A stretch of DNA of 64,000 bases from Tetrahymena thermophila SB210 (lineage: Eukaryota > Ciliophora > Oligohymenophorea > Hymenostomatida > Tetrahymenidae): contig NW_002476365.1 of assembly GCF_000189635.1 (NCBI RefSeq), forward strand, positions 248,001 to 312,000. Reading direction: 5' to 3'. The position numbers and the translations under genes are program-made. The notes under the pieces are model-generated. The model saw nothing but the letters and a program-made list of their open reading frames with translations. It ran no database searches and had not been told where the DNA came from. Below are positions 51,601 to 64,000 of this stretch, in pieces (within the stretch, counting starts at the first letter, position 1; every line of letters begins with the position of its first letter).

Positions 51601-54600
51601 GTTGTTGTTGTTATTATTATTGATTGCAGTATTAATATGAATATTAGAGTTGTTTAAGTAAGAAGAGTCATTAGCGTTTTCTACAAATGATTGTTTACGA
51701 GAAGAAACTGCTGAATCTTGATATCTGTTTTAAGCAGATGAGCTTGAAGATGAGTGATTAGATTTTGCACTACCTCTGTAAGAACAATGATCCTAGACCA
51801 TAGACTACTCCATCTTAGAGCTAGGCACTTACAATAAAGGAGAATTATTATTGTTGCTATTGTAGTGGATGTTTTCAATTTGCTTTTAATTAAGAGAATT
51901 ATTTGAATTTATTTAAGAGTTAGTAGCACTAGTTTAGCTGTTTTTCATTTAATTATGTTGATCTTCTTTTAGAATGATTTTAGAACTTCCAGAATGCAAA
52001 TACTCTTAAAATTGACTTTTCTTTTTCTTTTCATCTTAATCTGAATAGACATTTGATTAATTTTAAGAAATTTATGCATTAGGGGTTGAATTTCCACTTT
52101 CACACTCTTTTTCGTGAATATGCTCTAACTAGTTTTATAATTAGCCTAGAGGTATTTTATTTTTAGAGCTATTGTTGTGATCTTTTTTATTTGACTTTTT
52201 ATTCGAGCAATAAATAGGAAGCTTAGGAGAACCTTCACTGAGCTAATCAGTGTTATCAGTTCGAAGAACAACATCATCTTAATCACTAAGATTATCATTC
52301 TTATTCTAAATGGATAAGTTTTGAGTAAGACTTTGTAACTCGCTTTCATACTATTCTTCTGATTAAATATTGCTTATAATCAAAGCATTCTTGCTAGATA
52401 GTTACATTTATGAATTCGAGTCTTTCTAATCAAGAGTATTTAACTCACTACCTGATGACGTAGATGATTTAAGAGTTTTATTTATGTTATCAAACTTTAA
52501 GCAGAAAGGAGTTAAATGCTAAGAGCCATTTTTCTCATCACTTGATGTCTTTTGCTGTATGTTATTTTTGTTAGAGCGTTTGCTTTTTGAGCTCTAAAAA
52601 CAAGGTGTTTACTTTCCTGGAGCATTTTCACTTTCTTCTGTGTTAAGTTTTTATTCTTTCTTCTAAGGGGTGCTAGCAGAATTTTGATCATTTTACTTTT
52701 ATAACTCTTTATTGTTCTTGTCAACTTGAATAGGAGTAACAATCTTATTATTTGTTTCTAATTATTTATCGTCTTTAATCGTTTGCTTTTCATTCTTTTC
52801 ATTTGCAATTACTGGTTTTATAAATTAGATAAATTCTTTTTGCTAATTTTAAGCTGAGTTGTTATTGTTTTGATTTTATGCAGAAGCTTTATAAGTTGCA
52901 TGTTTAAATTTATTTTCAGGTTCTGGGATCATTGTCAGAGCTGAATTTTGATCTACATTCAAACAAACGTTAGATTATTTAGATTCTTAGGACTCATTAT
53001 TCTTGAAAAATTCTTCAAATAGCTTTTCTTCTCCTTATGACTATTGAGCATAGGTTATTCTAACACTCTCTTCAAAGTTATAAATCTTAGAGTTATTTTA
53101 TGTGCTTGTATCATTCCTATTGCTAGGAGTTTCTTCTTTTTCTCCATTTATGCTGCTCTAAAATGAATTTCCATTCTTATTTTCTTTTTAGCCTTTCTCG
53201 AAGAGTTTAGAGGGCTATGATAAAAATAAATTTTTATTAAATTTTCTTATAAAAAGTGTTTTATTTACGTTTTTGAAAATATTAGGGCGCTTTATATTGT
53301 TAGGAGAGAGAGTAGGAGCAGTATTTATTGCTTTCTTTTATGAAACAGATGTTTAAGATTCGTCAACAGACTAAGGGCTACTAAAAGTGTGAAGAGCGGT
53401 TGAACTGTCGTTAGCTTTACTAGAATTTTTGGGAGTGTGATGAATGCCCATTTATCCAAATCCACTGTTTATAATTTATTCAGTAAGAAGCTATTGCTAC
53501 TAAGGTGATAGGAATTAAGAGGAATTCAAAGGTGTTTTATAAGTAGAAATAACATCTTCATTATTTTCTTTAATATCTTTTTTGAGTTTCATGTTGGTAG
53601 AGGTTATTTAAGTGATAACTTCTTTTCCAGAAAAACTGAAACGAATTTTTTTATCATCACCAATGTTAAATTCAGCTAATTTTATAGGAGCATTTTGAAT
53701 ACTATCGTAAATGTTAATGCCTGGTTAGTTGCAAGAATTGTTCATAATTTACTCTGATTCTTTGTACAGCTTGTTTGTAAGGCTTTCTAAATCTTTAACA
53801 ATATTTTCTTTTAAATCATCAATTATTTTTTATAACTGAGGTCCTTTGCTTAGAACATTTCCTTGCTAATATTGTTATCCTAACATTCCATTTATTGTAG
53901 CATTTGCATTTAATTAAACAACACTGTTAGGCATGTATTACTATTAAGAATTATTTTAAATTCCTTAAAGATAGTTACCACTTTGGCTTTCTGCTTGAGA
54001 CAAAAAGCCTCCATTGCTGTTGAGAAAACTGGATTAAGAATTGAAGAATCCGCTCTAGATTACATAAAAAAAATAGTAAGCTAAAATATTTGTTTAACTT
54101 CAATGTAATATTTATGATACCTTATTTTGAGCTATGCTACCAAAGTTGCTAGATGGATTGAAAGTGCTCTTGCTATCAAATTATTTATTATTAATATGGT
54201 TTATAAAAGAACTGTTTTATAGAAAATTGCTTTAATTTATGCTTCCACTTGTTATACTTTAAGCTGACCTTTACTAATGCAGGCTCTAACTTTTAGAGTG
54301 CCCAATTTATGAAGGTATAGATTGTTCTACATTTAAACCTATTTAGGGTTAAGGAGATGCCGAAGGATTACTTAAGTTGTTACCATAAAACTCAAAATTT
54401 TAATAGCAACTATTTTAATGCTTATGATTAGTAGGAGTATTTGCATTGAAGTTATTATTCATTAAATTGTAACTGCTTGCATGTCTGTTATTACTTATAA
54501 AATTAAATGGTTTATTTTAAATGTATTTTAAAATAATTTTATTTACTTCATTTAACTATTAAGGTTGCTTAGTATTCTTTCTTAATTGTCAGGAGTGTGT

Positions 54601-56273
54601 TTAGGCAGCTAACGAGGAGTAATAATACCACTGTTATTTTGCTACTTGTAGGTTGGAGTCATAGAGGAAGAATTATTATTACTATTACTACTAGTTGGTG
54701 TTTAGTTTAAATTTGAATAAGATCTTGGATTAGAGAAAAAGTTTTCAATCTAGTTGATTTGTTTAGTTGCTATTGTAGTAAAATTATCATTAACTGAGTT
54801 ATTATGGTTATTTTACTAATAAACAGATTATTATGCAAAGCAGCTTAAATTCTTATTGTGACCTCTAGCACTAGCCATGCTGTTTAATCTGATATTTTCA
54901 TTTGACTCGTCTGTTTAATAAACACTATTTTAGGAGGAATTACCATGATTGCTAGATGAATCGTTGACCATATTATTATAGAGTTGAACACCTTGCTATT
55001 CTTTCCTTATTTAACCATTTTTATTTCTATTATAACTTTATTATGAGTCATTTAAATATTAGCTATTATTTTAAACAGTCATAGGACTGGCATAAACAGA
55101 GTGGTGCTATCTGCTTTAGCTTGCTTAATGATAATTAGGTGTGTAAGGAGTATAATTGCTTTTGCTTTATGTAGTATAAGAATTTCCTTTAATATTAGCT
55201 AATCCACCTTATATTACTTTTGAAGCATGAGTATTTTATGGAGATTTATAATTCATTTATGCCTAGCAGTGCATAGAGGCAGCTTAACGAGTTTATCGTT
55301 AACTCTATGGATTTTATTACTACTAACTTATGTTACTTAAATCTGCAGCTAATATAGACCCTTTATTTATTATAAATTATTTTATTAAAAATAAAAATTA
55401 ACTTCATTTCTAGAATAAGTTAAGATTAAAAAATTGCAAAATTTTATTTATTTCGTTAAAATAGAAAATAATTTTTAATTTTATGTGGTTGAAATTAAAA
55501 ATGGTAGATGACTTAAGATAGAAAATAAAGAGTTGATATAAAAATTTTGAATGACAAAGTTTTATTTATTGTTAGAATTTCAAAAGAAATATGAAAGTTT
55601 TTTTGAATTCATAATAGTATAAATGAAAAGAGAGTAAAAATGAAATTAGGTTTTTATAATTAAATTGCTTAAGAAAAAAAGAAATTAAATGAAAAAAATT
55701 TGATAGAGCTATTTGTTTCTTTGATAAAATTCTTAAGAAAGTAAAGAAATTTATTTGAATTTATGAAGGAAGAGAATAAGAAAATAAAGTAAAATAATTA
55801 CTGTTAGCCGTTTAATTTAAAAATTGAGTGAAACTAGCATCGGTAGTGTTAAGAGTAGTCTCTTGTGAATTATTATAATAATTACTATTGTTGATTTAAT
55901 TAGCACCATGACCACTTAAATTACTGTTCTAATGCTAATGAAAAGACGCTTGTTTACCATTTGGAGTCTTTTTTATGCCTGTAATTTTTTTGAAAGGTGA
56001 ATTAGATGTATATGGACTTGAAGGAGCTTGCATAGCTTATTTTGAGATAGGAGATATTGAACGATTATTATTTTTTATATCACCATGATCAATACCATGA
56101 TGATATTATTACTAATAATCAATATTTGTATCTTTTGTTTGCAAAACTGTTTTATCAGGAGTTCCCCAAATAATAGGAGGACCATATCTTTAAGCTGGTT
56201 CACGCTAAACATTTCCAGAAAAGCCATTATTTTCCAAAAACCTGCGAGAATCGGTATTACTATTCAAATGCAT
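48626..56273 (-). CDS. Giant Asn/Ser/Gln-rich low-complexity protein (about 2,300 aa), unknown function
   Basis: Starts at ATG 56273-56271 (MHLNSNTDSRRFLENNGFSG). A 453-nt intron (55349-55801) joins in phase, and the reading continues through further short introns (about 54.5, 54.1, 53.25, 49.28 and 48.96 kb) to TGA 48628-48626. The DNA is clearly coding. The product is dominated by Asn, Ser and Gln with scattered Thr/Pro, resembling a disordered, prion-like protein. One ordered island lies at about 53.58-53.85 kb: IIDDLKENIVKDLESLTNKL and then KLAEFNIGDDKKIRFSFSG. A few acidic patches occur (for example NPIDDDDDAILNIGENLESN at about 50.2 kb). No transmembrane segment, catalytic motif or known domain is seen. 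Ser/Pro-type sites are abundant and may be phosphorylated (inference). Several standard-code ORFs on both strands here are fragments or shadows. Confidence 0.85.
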
Positions 56274-57679
56274 TATTCAAAACTTGAATGATATAAAGTA
56301 TGTATGCTTGAGATATTATATTGTTATGTTAAAGGTAGTTGTAATGGACTATAAGGATATAATTATACTTAATTTCTAATTTATAAATAAGCACTTTTAT
56401 TATGTGTGTGTTAAAGCAGTCAACCTCTTAAGCTAGGGTGAAGAAAAAAAGGTTATTTATGAAAATCTTGAATTAATAATCAAATTTAATTTATTTCTTT
56501 AAATTGTATTCTTTAAAGCAACAGGTTTAAATTGATAAATACAGTAAACACCTAATATATTAAAATAATACCTATCAAACTTTTCCCTTTAAATTAATAA
56601 AAATGCTAATATCTTGCATTCATAAAATAATAAACAAAATTATCCATCAAATGTAGAAAAAAAAATTTCAACGAATCCAGTTAAAATTTTGCACAACAAC
56701 TACAAAAGAGCTTATTTTTTGCCTTTTATTTTTGAAATATTTTAATATAAAAATAAAATATTAAATTCTTTGTTTATAAAAAAGATAATTGACTTGAGCA
56801 GATTAATTGTAAAAATAAATTGATAATTGTTATAACTTATTAATATTTATTTATTTTATTGCTTATTTAAAAATGAGAATTATAGATAGTATAACAAATT
56901 ATTAACTTTTTATTTGTTTTCAAATATCATTTAAAGCTAATATTGTAATTTTATAAAATACTAACAAATTTATCCATCTTTCATAAAAAAATATCAAAAT
57001 ACCAATTAAAGTGTTACACTACATGAAAACATGAAGAAAAGATCTTACCTTTTTTTGATTTTACTTTTTTTCTGAATAATAAAGATTTGAATGAATTTAT
57101 TTGTAAAAATATATTGAAATAGGTTTTATAACTTATTTAAATTTATAAGTTGTTTATTTGAAGTGAGAATTGGACATAATATTACAATTTATTTATTTAT
57201 ACATATAACTTGTATTTATTTTTAATATTATTAATATTTAAAAATGAGAATTATTGATAGTAAAGTAAATTATTAACTTTTTATTTGTTTTCAAATATCA
57301 TCAAAAGCTCATATTGTAATTTTATAAAATACTAATAAATTTATCCATCTTTCATAAAAAAATATCAAAATACAAATAAAAGTGTTGCATTACATCTTAT
57401 CTTTTTGATTTTACTTTTTTGCTGAATAATAAAGATTTGAATGAATTTATTTGTAAAAATATATTGAAATAGGTTTTATAACTTATTTAAATTTATATGA
57501 TTGTTTATTTGAAGTGAGAATTGGATATAATATAACAATTTATTTATTTATACATATATTTTGTATTTATTTTTAAAATTATTAATATATATTTATAAAT
57601 TTAAATTAATTTGTTTCTGCAAAATAAGTAATTTAATTTATTTTTTATTTTATTAAACATTTTTTATTTTTTTTATTTT
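56274..57679. other. Intergenic region with a tandem duplication
   Basis: Lies between the starts and ends of two minus-strand genes. About 80 % of it is occupied by the repeat array at 56560-57590, listed separately. It must also contain the promoter of the N/S/Q-rich gene. No gene is seen. Confidence 0.6.
56560..57590 (+). repeat. Tandem repeat array, ~371-bp unit: one degenerate and two well-conserved copies
   Basis: Copy A (about 56870-57240) and copy B (57241 to about 57590) match over nearly their full length. For example 'aaaatgagaatta' occurs at 56870 and 57241, a period of 371, and 'gatttgaatgaatttatttg' at about 57086 and 57436. Copy B lacks a ~20-nt segment with 'gaaaacatgaagaaaagat'. 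Upstream, about 56560-56869 is a diverged third copy: 'gctaatatcttg' and 'aacaaaattatccatc' align with 'gctaatattg' and 'aacaaatttatccatc'. No open frame is conserved between copies. Confidence 0.85.
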
Positions 57680-60600
57680 TCATAATTGAGTGTTTGAACC
57701 AACAAATTTATTTTGAGTGAAGATTTTTCCTGGTGATAAATTTGATATTTCAATTTTATTAATGTGGACTTCTCCTAACTGATTACTGGTATTTGAATAA
57801 GATGAATTGGAATCAAGTTGCTAATTTTTATTTTCTTTAGAAAAATTATAATTAGCTTAACTTTTAATCTGATAAGTATTAGATTTCTTTAAGGATTAGG
57901 GACTCGAATTATCATTGAAATTAATAAAGGACTAAACATAGTTATTTTGGAATTGCTCACTGTTAGTGTGAAGTATTCTCATGTCTTAATATAAATAAAA
58001 TGAGAATTCATTTTTATCGTTGATAATTATATCATTAGTTGGCCCTAAAGCGCATATTAATTTAGCATTCACCTGTAAATTCAAGCAGTTTAATCTTTGA
58101 TATATTAAATCCTAATCTGGCTTGAAGGTTTTCATGATTTTGATAGGCTCTGCATACACTTATTTGAATGTTAACAAAGTCTAAGATTAGGATTAATTAG
58201 TTTAGCTTGAATTTTATCCAGGGGATATTAAATTTCTACTTTCGGCTTAGGATTATTAGATTGGTATTATTAAACTTTATTAAAAATTCTTAGCATTTTA
58301 TTATTAGCTTGGCAAAGAATAGCTATTTTACTTTTTCATATCTTAGTTTTTAGCATTACTGATTTTTATATTATTACTTTTTATTTATACTTTGGTTGAA
58401 GTTATTTAATTATTTTCAATTGATGGTAGTTTTTATTAAAAAAATATATTTTTTACTTAATCTTTCTATTGATTAGGAGATATTTTGGAACTTTGAGTCA
58501 TATTTATTGTTTTAGAAGTTGCTGTTGTTGTTGTTAATCTATGAATATCAAAAGAATTTCCTTTGCTGAAAAAGTTATTTGAAGGTCTTTAGTAAATACT
58601 TTATGGATTTGTGTCGTGAGAGAACGAAGATATCCTAGTTTAAACAGGATCTGGTTACTACTTTTTTTGTTAAAGATCTTTATGATCGTTGGCATTTATA
58701 TTTTATGGGTTACTATTAAATTTTTTAGGGTTTTCATTTAAATATAAATTATTTTCTTGTTTTTATGGACTGTTATTAACTAATATTTTTATTTTTTATT
58801 CTTTTTCCTCTATCTTAAATCCTAGTTATTATGATGGTATGATCGCGAAATGAGAAGTATTTCTTTTGTTCATTTAATAGCTTTCTCCACTCTCTATAGC
58901 ATTTTTATTTTGGTCATTGCTACTGCTTTTACAATCTTCATCTTTAAATTAAACTAAGTTATATTAAAAATTTTTATCTTTTTATTCAGTTTGTTATCTT
59001 TAAGGCGAGTATATCGAAGCTATTTCTTTTATCAACTAGTAACTGTTTTATTTTTAAACATCTACTTCATTTGGAGCATTTGATTAGGTCATTTATATAG
59101 TATTTTGATTATTTTAGCTGATATTCCTATTTGAGAAAATAGAATTACTCCCAAAATTATTTAATGGCGATTTTTGATTTTCTAAAGATTGTTATTAATT
59201 TTAAATATTTAAAGTTTAACAATTAGGAATTTAGAATGAGAATGATTCTTCTCCTATGTTATAAGCTGGAAAAATATTGCTATTCACTTTATTTGAATCA
59301 GGAATCTACAATGAGTCTTGATTCTAATTTAAATATTTTAGGGTCTTAGTGGTTTACTCACTTGGTTTACTTATTGAACTGTTTGTAGTAGAATCTTTCT
59401 AAAATATATTTTATTTGGTAAAGTTTTAGAATTAATAGCCGATAATGTTTTAATGGGTTTCATCTGTATTCTTTTCGTAATCTCTGTAAGACTGCAAATC
59501 TTCACAATCATTATTTACCTTAATATTAATATTATTTTCGTTTTAAACTTTCATAAGCTAGTCTTATTCCACATCTGAAATATGTTATGGGTCTTTTTGA
59601 TCCTTTAAATTTAATATTTCGATTTAATTTTGAATAATTTATTTGCTATCTAAATTAAAATTGCTATTTGAGATTTAGTTAGAAGGTTGAGTAAAAACTT
59701 GGAAATTAATAGACTAATTTTCTAATTATCCTCCATTATTATTATGGTTGTTGTTGCTAATACATGAAATTTTATTAGTTGAACGAGTATTATTTTCGCT
59801 TATAAAAGGCATGTATTATGTCTCTTTATCAGTGTTCTTGGTAATAAAAGTGTGTTTCTACTTCTGATTATCTAAGAATTAATTATTTAAAATTTAATTA
59901 TTTAAACATTTTTAATTTAAATTTATCTTACCATAAAATTAATTCTCATTGACATCAGAATTATTTTTCAGATTGCTAATTGTTGCAATTGCATTTAAAG
60001 AGTTTTTGTCATCAGATGGTACCTTTTCTAAGTCATTTTCATTTTAAAGTAGAAGAACTTCTTAACTATGTTGCATATCGTTATTATTTAATACCCTAAT
60101 TTAAGGTTTATATTTTTTATTTACACTCTTTGATTATGCTTATTTTTTAATATTCAAACTAAAAAGAGAACTGCCTTGTTTAGTATTTTTATTCTAATTT
60201 AATTTAAGTGCTTTGTTAGGTTCTTCCTTATTTTATTTATTGACTTACTTTTGATTAAGCTCATCGTCTTTATTTTCTATAGTATTCCAATTTGATATCT
60301 CATTTAAATTTTCTAATGACCTTTCTTATTGATCATTATCGTCGTCATCATCATCATCTAATGATTTTTGTTAAATAAATTCATATATATTTTTCTGATT
60401 TTATTTCATATTTTAGAGATAGTTATTATCATTAGTATTGCTTTCTAACTTGTTTCCTTTCTAATTATTTAATTTTGTCTAGTCTTAATCTTCATCTTCT
60501 TCTTCATTTTCTTCTAGCAATATAAAATTCTAATTTGACTAATAGCTATTTTCAGAAAGGCTAAAATTGATGGTAAATTTAATAATATTGCTTTTGCTGT

Positions 60601-62344
60601 TAACACCCTTAATCTATTGGGCATTAATGTTAATATTCTGTATGTGGTTGTTTTTTCTGTAACTTTTTACGAACCTTTCAATTTCCAGAATGAAATTTTA
60701 AATAATCTGAGCAACCCTTTTCTAGTTCGAGTGGAAGATAATATTCTCTCTTGAGGATTCACCATTAATCAAAACATCGTACTTTATTGGGAAAAAAGTT
60801 TGATTTGAAATTTTAATATATTCAAGCATTTCTGTTAAAGAAAAATCGGTCAGAAAATCTGGAAGGGTAATCTGTTTGTTTTCAAATTTATTTTATACAA
60901 TAAAATTATAGAGAAGCATATTGTTAAGAAGGGTTGTGCTTTGGTTTATACATGCTACTAAGCTTTCATGCAAATATGAGAAAGGTTCCATCTTTTGAAT
61001 AACTGGCTATAGCATTTAAATGAAGTCTTGCTATTTCTGCATCTGCAACGAGCATTTGTCTTTATATAATCCATTATACTTATCCCATTCCTCTTCGTTA
61101 AATATTACACATGAATTAAAGCAACTATTTCTTATAAAAGTATTTATCTTAAATTAAAATAACTTTTCCTTGGTGGGCTTTTTTTTTGGCTAAGCATTTT
61201 AGTTCTTAACATTTTTAGATACGATTTCTACTTCGTCTTCTTTTTGAATGGCCAAATACTTCTTAAATTGGCTAAAGTCATAATAGTTCTTGTGCTTTTA
61301 TTTTTTTATTTGAGATTTTATTAGTTCAATAATTACATTTTCTAATTTTGCGTTTTTATCTTTAGAACTAGCTTAAAGACTTTTTTTTTTTTACTCTAAA
61401 CTTAATTCATCTGTGATATTATCGTATTAATTTTCTTGTTGTTTAGACTTCACTTTTCCTTCTTGAATTCCATTTTAATCAGGGTAAAATTCTTCGCTTT
61501 TGGAACTCGTTTGCTCTTATAGATACACTGATCTTGTAAATTTCTTAAACTCTCCTTTATTTTAACTGCTGAAATACCTCTCACAACTTTTGTTTGAAAA
61601 CCAAATATCGATGTTATTCAAAGTCTAATTGTAGGATACAAAGAATATATTTTAGTTAAGACCATTTTTGAGGATATTAGTGAACTGCTTATCATTAAAT
61701 TGATGAAGGAAATTCTGTCTTCGCATCTTGTGGTTGTAATGAATAAAATACATTTCGCATATAATGAAGGCAAAGAATATTATCATTACGATTGAGAATT
61801 TAGAAGTTTTTGATCCTTCTTCAACAATAACTATTATATAAATGATAATAGTAGTATAAACGATTGTAACGGACGTTAACGCAATTTTAATTGTTGATGA
61901 AATAAGGGATATTATAAAATGAAAACCAACTTGAATTGCACTATACTAAAAAGTATTTTAGATCAGCCAAACTGCTTGAGCTTCGCAGCTAGCACCTTAG
62001 ATAAATTTATTATTCTACTTAGTATGCTTAATCATACCTAACATGCTTGTTAATAAAATAGCAATATGGGCAATCAAACAAATGAAGTTAAAAAAATCTT
62101 TCTTTTTAGTCAAACCCAAATAGCAAACAAGGAGTATTAAGTAGCCTATAATTGATAATACTTCATTGGAATCAATACTGTTATAATCTTAATTCATTGA
62201 AGCCTCAGCTATTTCAGGAATTACATAGAATACAAAATATCCTAACAATATTTTCCTGAGCAAGCGACTGTTCTAGTTGGAGACTCTTTTTTAATATTAT
62301 TTCTCTAAATATCGATTCTAAAATTCTAAGCTGAATCGATTCAT
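57680..62344 (-). CDS. Multipass membrane protein with PAS-like and degenerate histidine-kinase-like core, 1,534 aa
   Basis: Two exons (59932-62344 and 57680-59871) join in phase (codon split G|AT) and run from ATG 62344-62342 to TGA 57682-57680. The N-terminus carries about six hydrophobic segments, such as IIGYLILLVCYLGL, FICLIAHIAILLTSMLGM and IVMIIFFAFIICEMYFI. Next comes a PAS-like stretch (FTNILKNGLNQNIFFVSYNQ). A helical part (INQSTTLLNNMLLYNFIVQN) resembles the dimerisation region of hybrid histidine kinases but lacks the phospho-acceptor His/Glu/Arg motif. A further part (SNQKRVAQIIQNFILEIERF) resembles the N box of the kinase ATPase fold, but I see no convincing G boxes. An acidic run SLDDDDDDNDQ and a long Gln/Asn/Ser-rich tail follow. 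There is no receiver domain. It is most likely a catalytically dead sensor-kinase relative. The membrane topology is firm; the kinase relationship is tentative. Confidence 0.8.
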
Positions 62345-64000
62345 TTTTCAAAAATCCTTAATTTAACACAGTAAAATATCCTACTATTGCTTACAATGAA
62401 TATCTATCGTCAGCTTCTCTATCTACCTACTATCTATCCTTAAAAAAATTGGCCTACAGCGTTGATATGTCTACTATTATAAAGTTAAATATTATGTGGG
62501 AATAATTAGTGCTTATATTTTATAAGAATAGTCTTTTTAGCCTTTAAAACAAACTTAGAATTTTCAAAATAAAATGAAGTTTAACAAACTCTAGAAAAAT
62601 ATACTTGCTTATAAGCTATTTATTAATTTATATTCGTGTTATTTTTAATAATCTAGTTTGTTTATTTGCTTCTTTTCCAGTCTTTTTTTTGGAATATAAA
62701 ATCAACTTAATTTCTTTATTAAATAATTAATAACTATTCATTGAGTGCATCAAACAATACTTGTCTTTACTTTGAAGTCGGTAATTTATTTATTTATTTT
62801 TTTTTCAATTCATTCAAATAATTAAATTAATTGATGCTTAAAAGACCTAAGAGTTTACAATAGAGTGACATTCAAAGATAAAGATACTTTTAATGAGTTG
62901 CATATGTGTTAGCAAATCAATAATTATTAATATTTTAACCTCAATTAAATTAACTAATTTAAAAAAAAATTTATTCCAAATATTTAAGTGTTTGGTTTAT
63001 AAGCTAATTCATTTACTAAAATAAAATAAGAAATTTGATACATATCTTTAGTCATCCAAATTTATATAAAAAGTGATGATTGATATTTTATCTTAAAACT
63101 GGAGTGAAAAATATCTTTAAGAGCTATCAAAAAATTAGTTCTAGCAAAAGAGTATTAAAATGCGTAAAATAAACAATCAATTATTTCAAAATAATACCTA
63201 CTTCATCAAATCAATCTATTTTTTCTATAAACTAAACTGCACAACTGTTATAGTCGATCCTCTTTAAAAGTCATTTTTAACAAAAATTATTTTTTTTAAA
63301 ACGAAGAAAAATCTTTGAAAGTAGATACTGAAGAAGAATAAAAAAATAAACAATTATTCTGAATTATTTTAATATTCACACATTAAATATGATTAATTCA
63401 CATAAATCTATATTTACTGAACATATAATTAACATTAATTTATACATTCAATAAATACTTTATATCTAAATACTCACTTTTATTCTTAAATAAAGAATCC
63501 TAACTTTAATTTTTTATTTCAAATAAATTTCTTAACTTAGTTATTCAACTCAAATTTTTATTTTTTTGGTAGGTCATATAACTGTTATATTAATTTAAAG
63601 AATCTTTATATAGAATTAAATTTAGATATACATTTTGCTTAAAATCAAAATAGAAAGCATATTGTTAAGATTTAAGATAGTTTATGAATACATAATTAAT
63701 TAGCTTTTCATTTTGAAATTATTCATTTACTAAAATAATTCCTTTTTATCAAATCAAAAAACAATTCATCTTACCAAAATCAGTTTGTAAGCTTAAGTGA
63801 TTAAAAATAAAAAGATATTTAATATCAAATTTATTAAATGAAAGGTGTAACACTTTTTTAACTAACACACAAATCAATAAGATTTATCAGCAAATTTACA
63901 TTTCTTTCAAGTAAGATTCTTAAATTACTCCATAAAATTTAAAATCACTATTAAAAATTTTTAAATTTATTAATTTCTATTGCATAAGAAAAATTTTACT
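62345..64000. other. Right-end A/T-rich region
   Basis: Upstream region of the membrane-sensor gene, then A/T-rich sequence to the window end. Two TGA-free frames look faintly coding: minus strand at about 62570-62770 and plus strand 62905-63319. Neither has a clear start or splice sites, so no gene is called. Confidence 0.4.

Noticed and set aside
62905..63319. 138-codon TGA-free plus-strand frame
   Set aside because: No start codon near its front; frames of this length are expected by chance when only TGA stops translation in such A/T-rich DNA.
1..64000. CRISPR arrays, telomeric repeats, transposases, rRNA and tRNA genes
   Set aside because: Looked for on both strands by eye; no regularly spaced repeats, telomere-type G-rich repeats, recognisable transposase motifs or cloverleaf-type sequences were seen.

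Overview
The window is nuclear DNA of a ciliate that uses the TAA/TAG = Gln code with TGA as the only stop. Every long gene here reads through many in-frame TAA and TAG codons and ends at TGA. The DNA is extremely AT-rich, and introns are GT-AG and mostly about 50-200 nt. Paramecium introns are about 25 nt, so an oligohymenophorean such as Tetrahymena or a close relative fits best. Standard-code ORF calls break these genes into pieces. All calls below come from manual translation with TGA as the only stop and from splicing by eye.

Layout. Positions 1-12664 (+) hold the 3' end of one gene and a complete tandem paralogue. The complete copy is a very large secreted or surface multipass protein (signal peptide, propeller-like region, beta-helix repeats, Cys-rich region, transmembrane bundle). 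A possible small gene lies at 13.6-14.3 kb (+). A myeloid leukemia factor (MLF) family gene is at 15.2-17.0 kb (+). On the minus strand are a small lipid-anchored protein with an MGC start (19.7-20.3 kb) and the AP-1 gamma-adaptin large chain (23.4-28.5 kb).

Positions 29.5-45.6 kb are plus strand: an uncertain hypothetical gene, an 89-residue protein, a calpain-type cysteine protease with an intact catalytic triad, a Q/N-rich coiled-coil protein, and a potassium channel with a cyclic-nucleotide-binding-like domain. Positions 46.5-62.3 kb are minus strand: a Qb-SNARE of the Vti1/NPSN type that standard ORF calling misses completely, a roughly 2,300-residue Asn/Ser/Gln-rich protein, and a multipass membrane protein built like a degenerate hybrid histidine kinase.

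Functional links are loose. The gamma-adaptin and the Qb-SNARE both belong to trans-Golgi/endosome trafficking, but they are 18 kb apart on a eukaryotic chromosome, so this is not an operon. Long gene-free stretches are almost pure A/T. The clearest repeat among them is a roughly 371-bp tandem duplication at 56.5-57.6 kb. I found no rRNA, tRNA, telomeric repeat, CRISPR array or transposase.
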